In this document: one piece after another, positions 10,841 to 22,978 of the stretch | Position numbering within the stretch: position 1 is the stretch's first letter | Layout: every line of letters starts with the position of its first letter | Source: Pogostemon cablin | Lineage: Eukaryota; Streptophyta; Magnoliopsida; Lamiales; Lamiaceae | Assembly (NCBI GenBank): GCA_023678885.1 | Contig: CM042994.1 | Location: 23,221,073-23,285,072 of the forward strand | DNA length: 64,000 bases | Direction: 5' to 3' | Position numbers and translations under genes: made by a program | Notes under the pieces: model-generated | Seen by the model: only the letters and a program-made list of their open reading frames with translations | Told to the model about the DNA's origin: nothing | The model's database searches: none

Positions 10841-11752
10841 TGTTGTATGTAGACCATGCATCAATGCACACATGTGTAGATGTGGGTGTGACTTATATCA
10901 ATAGATACACACAAGGAAGGTGAAGATGATGGTCAACAGGAAGATGATCAAGCTGCATAAGAAGTAATGCTAATTCATGACAGGTTCTGTCATGATTGAT
11001 TGATCAAACTGAGTGTAGGCAATGGTTAGCTAATTGTGGCCATTGTGTGACAGTTGGAAGAAGTTGAGATCAATTAGAAGAAGATCAGTTGGCAAGGATT
11101 GGTTATAACTAACTGATCATTAGTTGGCAGCTTGATAATACATGCATGACAGTTGAAGTGTTGTATTGCTGCAGCTGGTAAGCTGTCATTGTTTAACAGT
11201 TAATCTTGATTGGAATGTTAAGTTAGATCAAGAAGGAAAGTGCCGGTTTGATGGTGGGGATTCGACACAATAGGATCAGTTATAAGATTGAACCATAAGA
11301 TCACTAAGTATGCTAGTTTGCTGGTTTAAGAAGCTGAAGTGGTTAGAAGCAGTTATAACTAAACTCAGAACTGATCATATGGTAGATGTGAGGTTGCTGA
11401 TGCGTTCAGTGTATAGCAATGAAGTATAAATACATGATCATACATAAAAAAGATATAGAAGTGTGTGAATCATCATCATAGATGCTAGTTAATCAGATTA
11501 GGGTTTTCAAAGTGTTTAGCATCATCATCATCTTTCCTTTGTAACCTGTTTTCATCATTCATAGTGATTACTCTCCTTTAGAAAGTGGATGTAGATCAAC
11601 ATGATCGAACCACTATAATCCTTGTCTTTCTTCTTCAAGTTTTAAGTTCTGTTTGTTATATATCCACACACAACATTAGTTAGGGTTGATTAAGCAAGCT
11701 TTGTTGTTGCAAGCATTGTTGTTTTTCATTGTGTTGTGTTGAATTCATAAGA
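10841..11752 (+). mobile_element. Solo-LTR-like insertion of a Tork-type copia
   Basis: The sequence begins tgttgtatgtagaccatgc. It contains a TATA-like tataaatac near 11426, then 'gtggatgtag...gaaccactataatcc' near 11586-11620, the typical leader region of Tork-type LTRs. The same motif occurs inverted in the LTRs at 23564 and 25734. Flanking tatca occurs on both sides (10836-10840 and 11753-11757), but the right terminus is not CA, so the exact end is uncertain; the CA at 11747 is an alternative. No internal coding part is present. It sits about 190 bases upstream of the hydrolase start codon. Confidence 0.55.
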
Positions 11753-11757
11753 TATCA

Positions 11758-12580
11758 CTATTTTGGATTAAAGAAATATTATAAACATCAAATTTAAAAT
11801 TTGATCAATAAAACAAATAAATTTATTATAGAGACAAACTATTTGCACTCCCAAATTTACTAAACATACTTCATAAAAAATTAAACTAAAATATCTCTAA
11901 TTAATAAGACTAAAATATCATTTTTAATCAATCACGTAAATATGTTCGGTTATATAAACTGAACAAATTAAATATGCTTATCTGCTTTGTTCAGTTGTGG
12001 CAACTGTACAACAGAATACTGAAATTTGTTCGATTATAGTGTTCGAATATTATCAATCTCTCTCCTCTCATGACATCCTGGAATTTCAAGAATACTACTG
12101 TATCGCGTTTGGAAATCCACCACTCTCTGATCTATGATTTTGAACTCTCTTGGTTCAACTATCCCTGTTCCAAGTGCAGACATACATCGATCATAATTTT
12201 ATGTTGGCGAAGACCATACGGGTTTGTAATGATGAATCATGGCCATGGGCTACAAAGCTCAAAAATTCCTTGGCCCTTATAGGTGAGCTCCTCATTAATT
12301 AATCAATGCTGCCATACAAATAAGTCAATTATATCAACATTGTCTTCAATATGATATTGATAATAATTGCTGGTTCAGATTTAATTTTTCCTTTATTACT
12401 TATCCTCAGGCTTCAAAACAAAAATTCCAATATCATCAACAACATTCCATGCAGTTGCCATGTTTTTAGGGATGGTAAGCATTCCAATTGCAATAATGTT
12501 TACTGTTGGGTACACCTTCTTTGTTGGCGAATATTGATAAGCATAATTTGCGCACTCCAATTGGTTTGAAGTAAAGTCCA
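11758..12580. other. Unassigned stretch with a small membrane-like reading
   Basis: No gene model is supported. The plus frame around 12421-12537 reads a hydrophobic peptide (TTFHAVAMFLGMVS, then IAIMFTVGYTFFVGEY) ending in tandem stops. It looks like one transmembrane hairpin of a lost exon, but the family was not recognised. Confidence 0.35.
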
Positions 12581-12751
12581 AGGAGATGGTACTTGAGGTT
12601 TGATGAATATATTGTCAGCTGTGGTTTCAAAAGAAGTCTGCATGACAATTGTGTGTACATTAGAAGTGATATTGATTGGCAGGTATTCTTACTATTGTAT
12701 GTTGATGACATACTAATAGCTTGCAAAGAGTGTTGTGAATTAATTAACTAA
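12581..12751 (+). pseudogene. Copia reverse transcriptase fragment
   Basis: An open stretch reads RRWYLRFDEYIVSCGF, then SLHDNCVYIR and the catalytic YVDDILIACK, before TAA at 12749. It matches the corresponding part of the copia RT on the minus strand near 25140-25300, so it is a relic of the same Tork-type family. Nothing else of that element is recognisable next to it. Confidence 0.8.
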
Positions 12752-14110
12752 AATACTGAAATAATAAATTACTGAATATTTAAGAGCAATGAAAATAAAA
12801 CAAGTTTTAATTAAGAGACAAACGACAGTTCTAAGGTATTAGGTATATACCAATTAATTCGGATTACTAGACCTTCAATTGTTCATTTATGCAGTTTCAA
12901 TGAAAATACACAACTTAATCCCGTTAACCCACCAAATATGATCCGATTTCAAGCTAACAGTATATTCTTGTTTAAATCCTAAGGTGCGTGAATATTATCA
13001 AACCTCATTCCTAGATACTAATCAAAACAAACAACAATATCTCCAGATGGTAAGTTCGACTAACAAGATATTCTCTGAAATTACTACAAGGTTCTATTCA
13101 CTCCCTACTTGAATGTCTTATTGCATTGTTCTACTAAACAATTCAAGTATATGATTTACCAGTTCATGGAATTAAAGTGTTTATAGCGGAACTACTTCAA
13201 CCCCTAACAGATAGACACTACCAATCATGAACACACAAGCTAATATAATATATCAAGCATTATAGTGGATGTCATAACAATATTATGAAGACGTTACGAA
13301 GCAGATAAACAAGTCTGAATAAATTAAGTAAAATCAGAATATCCACTGCATAAAATCCCAATCTTTGGTCTAGGTACTCAAATCAATCAAATCAAACCAT
13401 CAAACCCTAGAACTGTATATGAAATTAGCCCATGAGGTTACAATCAACACTCATGACTATACAATTCATATCACAAATCAAGATAAAAGGAAGGGAAAGA
13501 AAAGAAACACGAAACCCTAGCGTAAGCGTAAGTATGCGTTCCTTCTCCGTCTTTCGATCGTCTGATCTCCCTCAATTAGCACTTGAAACCACTTGAAGAT
13601 GGATGAAAGAAGAAATCAGATTTGAATCTGTAAATGGAGTAGTTATTTACGATGGCTGTGGTGTGGATTGTGAGTTGATTCTTCTCAATTGTGTGTTGAT
13701 CTCCCCTTTTATATCCTGGACAGTTTTTGGGACTTTTTCGCGTCTGTTCTCCTTCAAATCACGATTTGGAAGCTGTAAATACACCTCAAAATCGAACAGG
13801 CCGCGACTGGGCTCAAAATTGGGCCGATCGGCACCCAGCTCGGCTCGAGCTGGGTATGGACCTGGCCGAGCGGCATCCGAGCGGCACTAGGCTGACTTGC
13901 CACGTCATCTTGGCCCCATCTGGAACCCACTCGGCTGGAACAGTGTGGCGATCTGGCCCGGCTATGCCCGGGCAGCCTGCCGAGCGGGTCCCGAGCAGGC
14001 CCATTCTGACTATGTTCCATGCTGCTTCCGATCCTGCTATGTTTTTCCCTGTTTTTTGCCTTCAAAACTCACAAAAATACTTAAGTAGCCTCAAAATCAT
14101 GTAAATACTA
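12752..14110 (-). mobile_element. Possible degenerate Ty3/gypsy LTR-like sequence
   Basis: There is no continuous ORF. Read on the minus strand, the layout resembles a long gypsy LTR: a leader with aagtatttttgtgagt, a GC-rich block (13790-14010), a TATA-like atataaaag (13707-13715), and a far end with 'ggtatataccta'. Termini and target duplication were not found. An alternative is an unrelated 5' region of a lost gene. The small ORFs crossing the GC-rich block are low-complexity readings in several frames and are not supported. Confidence 0.3.
13790..14010. other. GC-rich island with hairpin
   Basis: This block is far richer in GC than its surroundings and repeats gctcggc/gccgagc motifs. At 13834-13854 it forms a 9-bp perfect stem (CCCAGCTCG / CGAGCTGGG) with a 3-base loop. 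Confidence 0.7.
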
Positions 14111-15108
14111 AAACACACACAATTCCATGCAAAAATCATAACGTTCCTAAGCAAAATGGTGTAATGTGCTCACATAAAATGCATGAAATTCCACTCTCAA
14201 CAAATATCAATTCCTTCCTATCGTGTATCGGCGATGGTTCCTCACCCTCGCTGTAGATAATAAGAATTCTTACACTCATTATATTGTATGTATCGCAGTT
14301 GCACAATGCACATTGAAATGCTTGGAATCTGTATTTCATTAGCTTCAGAAACTGCAGTCGTTAAATGATCCATCGTCATTGAAATGTGAAGTGGGGATAA
14401 TTAGAAAGAAGATCGGAGTTGAGTGAGGTGGGGAATAGTGATGGAGTATCCTCTGGAGTGTAGCTACGTTTCAATTATCCACTTTAGTTGCTGTAAAAAT
14501 AGATGGATAGGTGTTTAATTTAAAGGGTAAAATAGCCTTAAATGAGATATATTTAGTAATTTAAATAAATATGTAATATTAATTATGGTGGGGTGTATTG
14601 AGTAACTGTGGTATATTTAGTAGAATCGGGAGTGCGAATAGTCGACCCCTTTATTATATTAAGAGTAGTATATTAAAGAAAATATTTTGAGTAAATATCG
14701 TGTAAAACCTTTCACCGCTAAACTTTTTCATTTTGTTTTTATTTAATTATTATAAGTTTAAATTCATAGCGAGAGTGTTTCACCTTTTTTAGAAAAAATA
14801 AAAAAATTATTTCTCAATTTTTATTAAATAAAATGAATAGATAGTTCATTTATGATGTTATGCTGTTAATGTGGATGTAAATGTCGAGAAAAAAAATACA
14901 AAATCAAAACAACAATTCTCTTTCATAAATCACACTCTTCATTAAAAAAAAAAAAATCTCTAATCAGTTAACTCTTACCTCATCCCTATCATATATTATC
15001 TCAAGTCAATTAATATTCTTTAGGGAAATATTCTTTTTTATACACTTTAAAATTGAAAATAAATATCGACACTTTTGTTTCGAAATTATTAATTCTACCC
15101 AATAGCCA
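14111..15108. other. AT-rich spacer
   Basis: No coding sequence was recognised. The stretch is mostly AT-rich, with homopolymer runs near 14942-14956. Confidence 0.55.
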
Positions 15109-15109
15109 A

Positions 15110-15340
15110 TAGGTACCTTTTAGACTCTATTGCCCCTATATCCCCAAACCCTTCTCCCAAAACCTACCCAGCTTTCGGCGCCGGGAAATCCAACGTCGGA
15201 CTGTCGTTGGGAACCCCGTCAGACTGCCTTCGGAAATCCACCGAACCACCTCCGAAAACCCACCGACCGCCACCGGAAACCGGCCGCCGCCGCCGCCTTA
15301 GGTGGCAAAATTGATAAAATAAAACAAGGGGCAATAGAGT
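15110..15340. mobile_element. Small inverted-repeat element with C-rich core
   Basis: Inverted ends share the core gactctattgcccc (plus strand 15124-15137; complement ggggcaatagagtc at 15330-15343 on the right). The core (15140-15300) is C-rich with Pro/Arg-type codons and ends in a ccgccgccgccgcc run, unlike the AT-rich surroundings. This fits a miniature MULE-like element with captured coding or UTR sequence. No convincing target duplication was seen. Confidence 0.45.
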
Positions 15341-15616
15341 CCAAAATGTGTCTATTAATCAGAATATATAATTGAGCTATATGATGGTCGGTATTAATTT
15401 TTCACTCTTCATTTTGGTTATATTTTAGTATTGACACTATTTTTTTTATTCCATCTTTTATCTCTTCTTCCACTTCAATTAATATACTTGATATAACACA
15501 AAATTTAAATTTATTATACTAAAACCCAAAGCTAACATGGAATAACACTATTAGGGTTAAATATGTAAAAGGTCTCATAACTATTGGTGACTTTAAATTT
15601 TGTCCAAAAAAAGATA

Positions 15617-15843
15617 TTCTCTCCATCCCATGCAAATGGGTGATTTTGCTTTTTGCACGTGAATCAAAGAGTACTATTATTTAATGTGTAGTGGGTAGTT
15701 ATATTAGTGAGTGTGTTGGCCCCATATTTTAATTGTATTAGTGGGGGTGTGTGAATCCGATATGTGTAAAAAAGGAAAGAGGACTATTTGGGTGAGACAC
15801 TCGAAATGGAAAAAAATGGACCCTTTGAAGGGGACGAAAGGAG
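15617..15843. mobile_element. Stowaway-like MITE, 227 bp
   Basis: It is flanked by TA on both sides (15615-15616 and 15844-15845). It starts ttctctccatccc and ends gggacgaaaggag, inverted copies of the ctccctccgtccc type. The interior (gcacgtgaatcaaagagtac, tttaatgtgtagtggg) matches the element at 55668-55895 almost throughout. Confidence 0.8.
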
Positions 15844-15845
15844 TA

Positions 15846-17834
15846 AATTTTACATACTGTTCCATACCTTTCAAATTCCTTTAGAAATTGCCCCAAGAAA
15901 GTGTCAAGAAATGTAGCTGAACTCATCGGCTATACAGAGATCCATGAACATGTTCCCAAACACGAAGAGTTGAGAAGGCGATTCAACCAAAGATCGAATG
16001 TGATTCAAAAGTGATATCTCTTCAATGTATTGGAAACTAACATGACGAAGTGGAAGAAGATCGATGTGGATACCATTAAGATGAACCCAGATATTTGAAG
16101 AATACCAAACATACTGCAATACTTCGGTGAATACAACCGAACTATGTCAAATTAATAATCGAGTTACAATTCTAATTAGATAAAGAAGAGAAGATGCAAA
16201 TGCAACAACTAATTGAGACATGACGCAATATTATCTAAGATCAATGGCCTAATCTCACAAGAGAGTTTAATTAGTCTAGCATGAATTCAAATAAAACCAT
16301 GTAAAAAATTCACGATAAATCAATGATGATGATGATGAGCATGTCCCTTGAATCACTTCTAAGGAAATTCCTTTTGTAATTCTCCAATCCCTAATGTTCA
16401 TTTTACGCTAGTGAATGGATTGATGGAAGAATTAATAAAATTCTATGGAGGAATGAGATGAATTAGATGGTGAAATTTCTTGTAAAAGAAGTTATATTCA
16501 AATTCTTTCTTTAATATGAATCTAGACCTTTTATAAATGCAGGTAAATAGTAAGCTCTTTAATATAAGTTACTTGAGGTATATCATATAATTTAATTCTT
16601 TACAAATATAGGTAAATAGTAAGCTCTTCTATATAAGTCACTTGAAGTATATCATGTGCTTTAATTCATTCACCAATCTTTAGCAAGGAAGGGAGTTTAT
16701 ATATTATAATTTATGTTAATTAATATCATAATTTTGTCTTTTCTCTTAAATTTACTATAAAAATTTAGAGTATATTTATCTTTCCGAGCCATAATTAAAA
16801 ATAATGTATATATAATCAATTGTCCACAATAAAATTTATAGATATGCTTAGTTAGTACTAAAAGCTAAATTCAAACACTCATTTTCAAATTTGTTTAAAT
16901 AAAAATATTGAACCGCCCAAGATGTACACTTAAGATCTGAGATTTTAATATACAAGTGCTAAATAAAAAATCGAAAAAATGACATTAGTTTAATATATTA
17001 TGCTTCACGCAAAGGTTATCGTCTTTGGGAATTTTGGAAGTAGAATGATATTATAAAGACATTTTGGCAGCATCTGGTTTCATATACTTCAATTATGATA
17101 GAAAATAAATACAAATATGCGTATTAAATTGTAATTAAAGAATAAATCACATGATATGTACTATTAATTGTTAAGTATTTTAATTCATTCTATGCAAATT
17201 CGTTCGAGTTTAACTAACAAAACCTGAAATTTGCACGTGAGATCTCTGTAACATGAATGACAAAGGAAAATATTAATTTCTCACTATAATAGCTGGTAAG
17301 CTTTTTATTTCATATATATACTATTTTTTTTTATTTAAGGTTAATAATCATGCTTTTTTATTTTAACTATGGGAAATTAAAAATGAATGGGAACTAGTAA
17401 GGATACTATGGATCCAAGTCAACTAAGAAGTTTTCAGAAAATAAAAGTCAATTAAGTAAATTATTTCAAATTGAGTGTTCGGTGATTTAGAAATTTAAGT
17501 ATTGATAAGACTTGGAAAAATTAATATGGAGTAGTTGTTAAACGTTAAACAAGAATTAATGATCATGAATATAAATATAAAAGTATAAGTGCAAGCCCTA
17601 CACAATCCTATAAAATTTGTACACGGTATAAATCGGATTTTATAGGGTAAATTTTGTAGTCTTCTCTTCCAATTTTATATACCATATGTATTGGATGTTT
17701 AAATTAAGGGAACCATATGGTTTACAAGAATTTATAATAATAATTAACTCAAATTTATTTAAAAAATCTAAACTACTCATTACAATTAATATATTTAATT
17801 ATAAAAAATTATCATAATACTTCAAAATTTTATA
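15846..17834. other. Spacer with a short direct duplication
   Basis: No gene was recognised. A minus-strand reading at 15904-16119 (FVFGNMFMDLCIADEF) looks mildly protein-like but matches nothing I know. A 69-bp direct duplication beginning aggtaaatagtaagctc lies at 16541-16609 and 16610-16678. Confidence 0.5.
16541..16678. repeat. Tandem duplication, 69-bp unit
   Basis: Two adjacent copies begin aggtaaatagtaagctct and share atataagt and ttgaagtatatcat motifs with a few substitutions, so the duplication is not recent. Confidence 0.8.
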
Positions 17835-18013
17835 CTTTCTCTATTCATTTGAAAGGTTTATATTTTACCGTTTTCAACACATATTTAAAAAGTTTACAAT
17901 TTATTTTCTTAAAAAAAAAAATCCAAACAACAATAATATAATTATTCATTATTTATGAAATAATAATAGTGATTGATCCTTTTTAATGAAAAGTGAAAAA
18001 AGAGTAGAGGGAG
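17835..18013. mobile_element. Stowaway-like MITE, 179 bp
   Basis: TA dinucleotides flank both ends (17833-17834 and 18014-18015). The left end reads ctttctctattcatttg and the right end gtagagggag, imperfect inverted repeats of the ctccctc type. It ends 249 bases upstream of the kinase start codon, so it may contribute to that promoter. Confidence 0.65.
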
Positions 18014-18262
18014 TATTATATTGCAATTCAATTAGAGGGCACGTGAAAGAGGGTGAAAGGTCTGAATGAGCGAGTGAATGTGAATCCTAGTCTTAGAGAG
18101 AGAAAGTTTAGTGACATTAAATGATAATATTAATAGTAAACAAATTTCAATTGAATTCACTGCTAATTCCTCTATGAAACCCAGTTGAAGAGAAGATTCA
18201 TTCACATCAACACCAACACCAACACCAACACCCAAAAAACGCGCATACCATCCAATTCAACC

Positions 18263-21195
18263 ATGTCGTCGTCGTCAACGTCGCACAGCCACAGCCAAAA
18301 CCCAGATGAAGAAGTGGAGGAGAAACCCAAATCAGAGGCGAAGAAGTTGAGCTTTTTAGGGCAGAAGCCCACATGGGTTCTCCCCTACAGAACGCAGTCG
18401 CTCAAGAGCGTTTACTCCATAGGGAAGAAGCTGGGGCAGGGGCAGTTCGGGATTACCTTCCTCTGCACCGAGAAATCGAGCGGCATTCCTTACGCTTGCA
18501 AGTCCATCCCCAAGAAGAAGCTGATTTGCAAGGAGGATTACGAGGATGTTTGGAGAGAGATTCAGATAATGCATCACCTCTCGGAGCATCCGAATGTGGT
18601 GAGGATAAAGGGGACCTACGAGGATGCGGTTTTCGTTCACATAGTGATGGAGCTGTGCGCTGGTGGGGAGCTGTTCGATCGGATTGTCCACAAGGGACAC
18701 TACAGCGAAAGAGAAGCTGCCAAATTGATCAAGACTATTGTTGGGGTTGTGGAGGCTTGCCACTCCTTAGGGGTCATGCATAGGGATTTGAAGCCTGAGA
18801 ATTTCTTGTTTATTAGTGCTGATGAGGATGCTGCTCTCAAGGCTACTGATTTTGGCCTCTCTGTCTTCTACAAACCAGGTCTTCTCTTAATTTCTGAGTT
18901 TTTGGTGAGGGATATTTATTGATTTTGCTCCATATCTATACTTTTAGAAATTAAAATTAATGATTGATTCATTGCAGTTGCAGGACGCTGTATTTAATAC
19001 TCTTATCAAACTATGAAATGTTCATTTTTATTTTGATAGGTCATTTCATTTATGATGTTTGCAGTAATGTGAATGTTGTCATGTCATTCTTCCTGCCAAT
19101 GAACTCATGATACTATGGTGAATCTTTGTTTTTCATTGGTTTTGTTACTTTCTCTTATATGTTGGACAAGTAGCATTGTTGTTGTTCATCAATTTGAGTT
19201 GAGCCATCATTCTACATTACAATCTTTCTTTATCCTTTCATTGAGGTTCAGCACTAAGTTGATGTCATTTTTCTGAAATTGAAATTGTGAATGTGGTGTG
19301 TTTCAGATGAAACTTTCTGCGATGTTGTGGGAAGTCCTTATTACGTTGCACCTGAGGTTCTCCGCAAGCATTACGGACATGAAGCTGATGTGTGGAGCGC
19401 TGGAGTTATTTTATATATTTTACTCAGTGGTGTACCACCTTTCTGGGCTGGTAATTAAAATTCTCCAAACCAAACCATCATGTTTCTACTACATTCAATT
19501 GCCTAACACCTCTCTTGTATCAATATCAGAGACTGAGATGGGAATTTTCCGTCAGATATTACGTGGAAAACTAGATTTTGATTCTGAGCCATGGCCTGGG
19601 ATTTCAGACGTTGCCAAGGATTTGATAAGGAAGATGCTGGATAGAAACCCCAAGACAAGATTAACTGCGCATGAAGTTCTGTGTAAGATTACTTCCTACA
19701 CATCATCTTTCTGCTTCTCCAATATGATATCTAATCAACTTTCCTTCTATGATCAGGTCATCCATGGATTATAGATGACACAATGGCACCGGATAAACCT
19801 CTTGATTCTGCTGTTTTATCTCGCCTCAAGCAGTTCTCTGCAATGAACAAACTCAAGAAGATGGCTTTACGTGTAAGCCTTTTATCGCTGCATTATCATA
19901 TTTCTTGCTACCATCTATAGCTTTCAATTATGAATTTGAAGCAGAGTTTACAAGAATCTACCCAACTTCACAGATCACCATCATTTTTCTACATTTTTAG
20001 AATCAGTCATGAATTTTTTATGTGGCCATAGTAGCACGTCTATGTTGCTCCATAATTTTATACAAACTAAAGCCTAATTAGAACCATGGAGCATCACATG
20101 ATGCACCAAAAACTCTTCCCTAATTTCTAAAGCACAATGTCTAGATAGAGGATAAGAAATTTCTAAGTCAAGGGTTGCACTCCCCTGTGGTCCTTGTTGG
20201 TGTATTGACATAGCTTTATGGCTGCGCATTTCATGAACTTCCCATGTCAAAAAGAGTTACCTGTCGGCATCCAAGGCCTATGATTTAATGTGGCACTCTC
20301 AATTGCCCAATTTTGAGGGCAAATTGTTTGCGTTCTATTGCTTAAATATCAATGGCCGATTTTTATATTACTATATCTTAACATAATTAATTGTTGTGCA
20401 TAAAAGGCATCCTTCGTTACAGGCAAAGCTTTCATCATCTTGTAGGTCATTGCGGAGAGACTATCTGAGGAAGAGATTGGAGGTCTCAAAGAATTGTTCA
20501 AGATGATAGATACAGACAATAGTGGAACCATAACCTTCGATGAGCTCAAAGAAGGTCTAAGGCGAGTGGGCTCTACCCTGATGGAATCTGAAATTAAGGA
20601 TCTTATGGATGCGGTAGGAACTTTTTTGTTACAATGTTGTGCAGGATTGGGTGGTATTTGAAATGAATGGTTTTCAATTTCATCTTCAATTCCTTCAGTC
20701 CAACCACAACCAAGTTATACTGGATGCAATCTATCTAGATCACATTCATTCAAGTGTTTCCTTTTACTGCCAGGCTGACATTGATAACAATGGGACAATA
20801 GATTACGGGGAGTTTCTTGCAGCTACTGTGCACTTGAACAAGTTAGAAAGAGAGGAGAATCTGCTTTCAGCCTTCTCATTCTTTGATAAGGATGGAAGCG
20901 GTTACATCACAATCGACGAGCTTCAACAAGCCTGCAAGGAATTTGGACTGAGTGAACTTAATCTTGATGAGATGATCAGAGAGATTGATCAAGATAATGT
21001 GAGTGTTTCAGCTTGGTTTATGTGGGCCTGAATTCAATTGAGTTAATTTATACTATTGTATTGCTGCAGGATGGACAGATAGATTATGGGGAGTTTGCTG
21101 CAATGATGAGAAAGGGAAATGGTGGAATCGGGAGGAGAACCATGAGGAAGACGATAAACTTGGGGGAAGCACTAGGATTAACACCGCGGAGCTAA
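18263..21195 (+). CDS. Calcium-dependent protein kinase (CPK4/11-like, group I)
   Basis: Seven coding exons: 18263-18878, 19307-19450, 19530-19682, 19757-19872, 20446-20613, 20774-20998 and 21070-21195. All have GT-AG borders and the phases agree, giving 515 residues. The kinase domain starts near residue 53: LGQGQFG (57-63), catalytic Lys80 (YACKSI), HRDLKPEN (173-180), DFG (196-198), VGSPYYVAPEV. The autoinhibitory junction (LKQFSAMNKLKKMAL) follows, then four EF-hands with complete loops (DTDNSGTITFDE, DIDNNGTIDYGE, DKDGSGYITIDE, DQDNDGQIDYGE). It phosphorylates Ser/Thr targets when Ca2+ relieves the pseudosubstrate. The N-terminus is MSSSSTS, with no Gly2 or Cys, so myristoylation is not expected and a soluble or nuclear form is likely. 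The subgroup call rests on remembered family sequences. It ends 191 bases from the convergent thioesterase. Confidence 0.96.
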
Positions 21196-21386
21196 TTTTG
21201 TTGTTTCTTGTATGAATATGAATGACACCACTCTAATTAAAGTAAAATGTGAGATTTGATTAGAATGCGGATGAACTTGAAAGATGGAGGTATAAACATC
21301 GTGTGTTTATTGTTTAAAGTTCTAAAGAAAGAAAACATGGTGATGCTGTAATATGAAAGGAAGCCATTCCATAGACTATAGCTGAT

Positions 21387-22169
21387 TCACAACTTGGGGG
21401 GGAGGGCCAGATACTTGGTGTGACGCCCCTGAGCAACAAGTTTACCAGTTGTCTTGTTCCGCAGATCGACGCTGACGACGGCAAGAGCCTTTCCAACGCG
21501 CAATGCCTTGGATTCGATCTCTATTTCCTCCTGAACCAACACAAACAACCATCCATTATTTGAAACTCAACTCTTAGGTACAAACCTAATATTTCCTCTA
21601 GTCTAATCATAAGAGTGAGGCTATTTTGCCAGCAATACATTAGGATTAAATTAAATAGGATGTGATGTGGAGGGGTAGACACACAAACCTAACCAATGAA
21701 ACGTGGAAAACCTAACAGAACCATTTTCATGAGCTAGATCACATCGCAGGTAATACATTCGAGAAGCAAAATAGAAACACTCACGCCAGCAGTAGCACCA
21801 TCCAAGTATGAAACGTTGATCTCTACGGAGACGCCTGTGGTCGGAACTCCCATCGTCAATATAACAGCAGAACCCACTATATCCACCAGAGCCGCCGTTG
21901 CTCCGCCGTGCAATGTATTCCCGGTGTTCTGGAACAATCAAACAATTCATTAACCTAACCAAACAAAACAAAACTAAACATTAGGGTTCGTTTACCAGGA
22001 GGCGAGGGGGGACGGTGAAAGAGCAGATAATGCGGCCGCGCTCGATGTGATCAATTTTCATGCCCTGCATCACCATCGGCTCTATAAATTTTCTGGGCAT
22101 CGAATCCACCGTCGATTCATACGCGCCACCTTCTTTCTCCACGAATTTCTTCACCGTCTCTAAATCCAT
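21387..22169 (-). CDS. Acyl-CoA thioesterase 13-like hotdog protein
   Basis: Three exons: 22169-21996, 21928-21785 and 21530-21387, all GT-AG and phase 0, giving 153 residues. The start MDLETVKKF was chosen because it matches the family; a Met 15 codons upstream lies in a GA-rich leader. The hotdog signature NTLHGGATAALVDIVGSA carries the HGG motif, followed by GVSVEINVSYLD and the C-terminal QGRHTKYLA. Members of this PaaI/ACOT13 family hydrolyse acyl-CoA thioesters as small homo-oligomers, in mitochondria, peroxisomes or cytosol. No obvious targeting peptide is seen. The exact substrate cannot be told. It is convergent with the kinase gene. Confidence 0.93.
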
Positions 22170-22978
22170 CCTCTTCTCTTCTCTCTTCTCTTCTATGGTT
22201 GTTCGCTCTTCCACGATTAATTTACTTTACTTGTTGCTCCCCCACTTCACTTTTTCTCCCCTGATTTTCTATTTATTTCCTTCTAGTCCTCGCTTTTTTT
22301 TTTTTTTAATGTTTTTCTACGTAGACCCATTATAAATGAATGGACTACTATTGACTCAAAGGCTGATTTATAACATAATTTCACAATCGAATTTAAATTA
22401 ATTATGAAATGATCACCCAAAAGTATCTTTTCTTAGAATATGATAGAAAGTTATTTTGATACCATGCTCATTATTATATCTTTTTTTTTTACTGAACATT
22501 ATTATATCTTGTTTCATGCGCCTCTTTCATATTAATTTCTTTATGGAAGTTGTTCTTATTGTGCACTAATATTTTGCTTGGAATCCGAATTGCCTACTTC
22601 ACACTGCAGTGCTCCATCTCGTGTTCCAACACACTATTGACACATAAATTTGAAAATGATAATATGTCACTTATCTATCTAGTATGTTTGGAACATCGCG
22701 TGGAATATGTAATCTTCACAATAGTTGAAAATTAAATACAAGTTTTAACATGTTTTCTTTTAACGGATAAAGGCCTTAAGTTGAGAGGTGATAGTGTGAA
22801 ATTGGCTAAAGTAATTAAAAATAGTAATATTATTTATTTACAGAACAGTAATCATTTTTGTGGAGTAACCTTCTATTGTACTAAAGAGTAATAACGGTTT
22901 CGTCGGTTCTATGCTAGTTTTTGCTCTAGAAATTTGTCCTAAGAGATCAAAATTTTGGATGATGAATACAAGGGGTAA
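22170..22978. other. Thioesterase 5' flank and spacer
   Basis: Bases 22170-22215 are a pyrimidine-rich leader on the plus strand (GA-rich for the minus-strand gene), with a poly-T run at 22292-22307. Nothing else was recognised up to 22978. Confidence 0.6.

Noticed and set aside
13603..14104. Small ORFs in the GC-rich island on both strands
   Set aside because: Open in many frames because of composition; no domain, no splice context.
15904..16119. Minus-strand ORF as part of a host gene
   Set aside because: It reads mildly protein-like, but no family, splice sites or neighbouring exons could be found.
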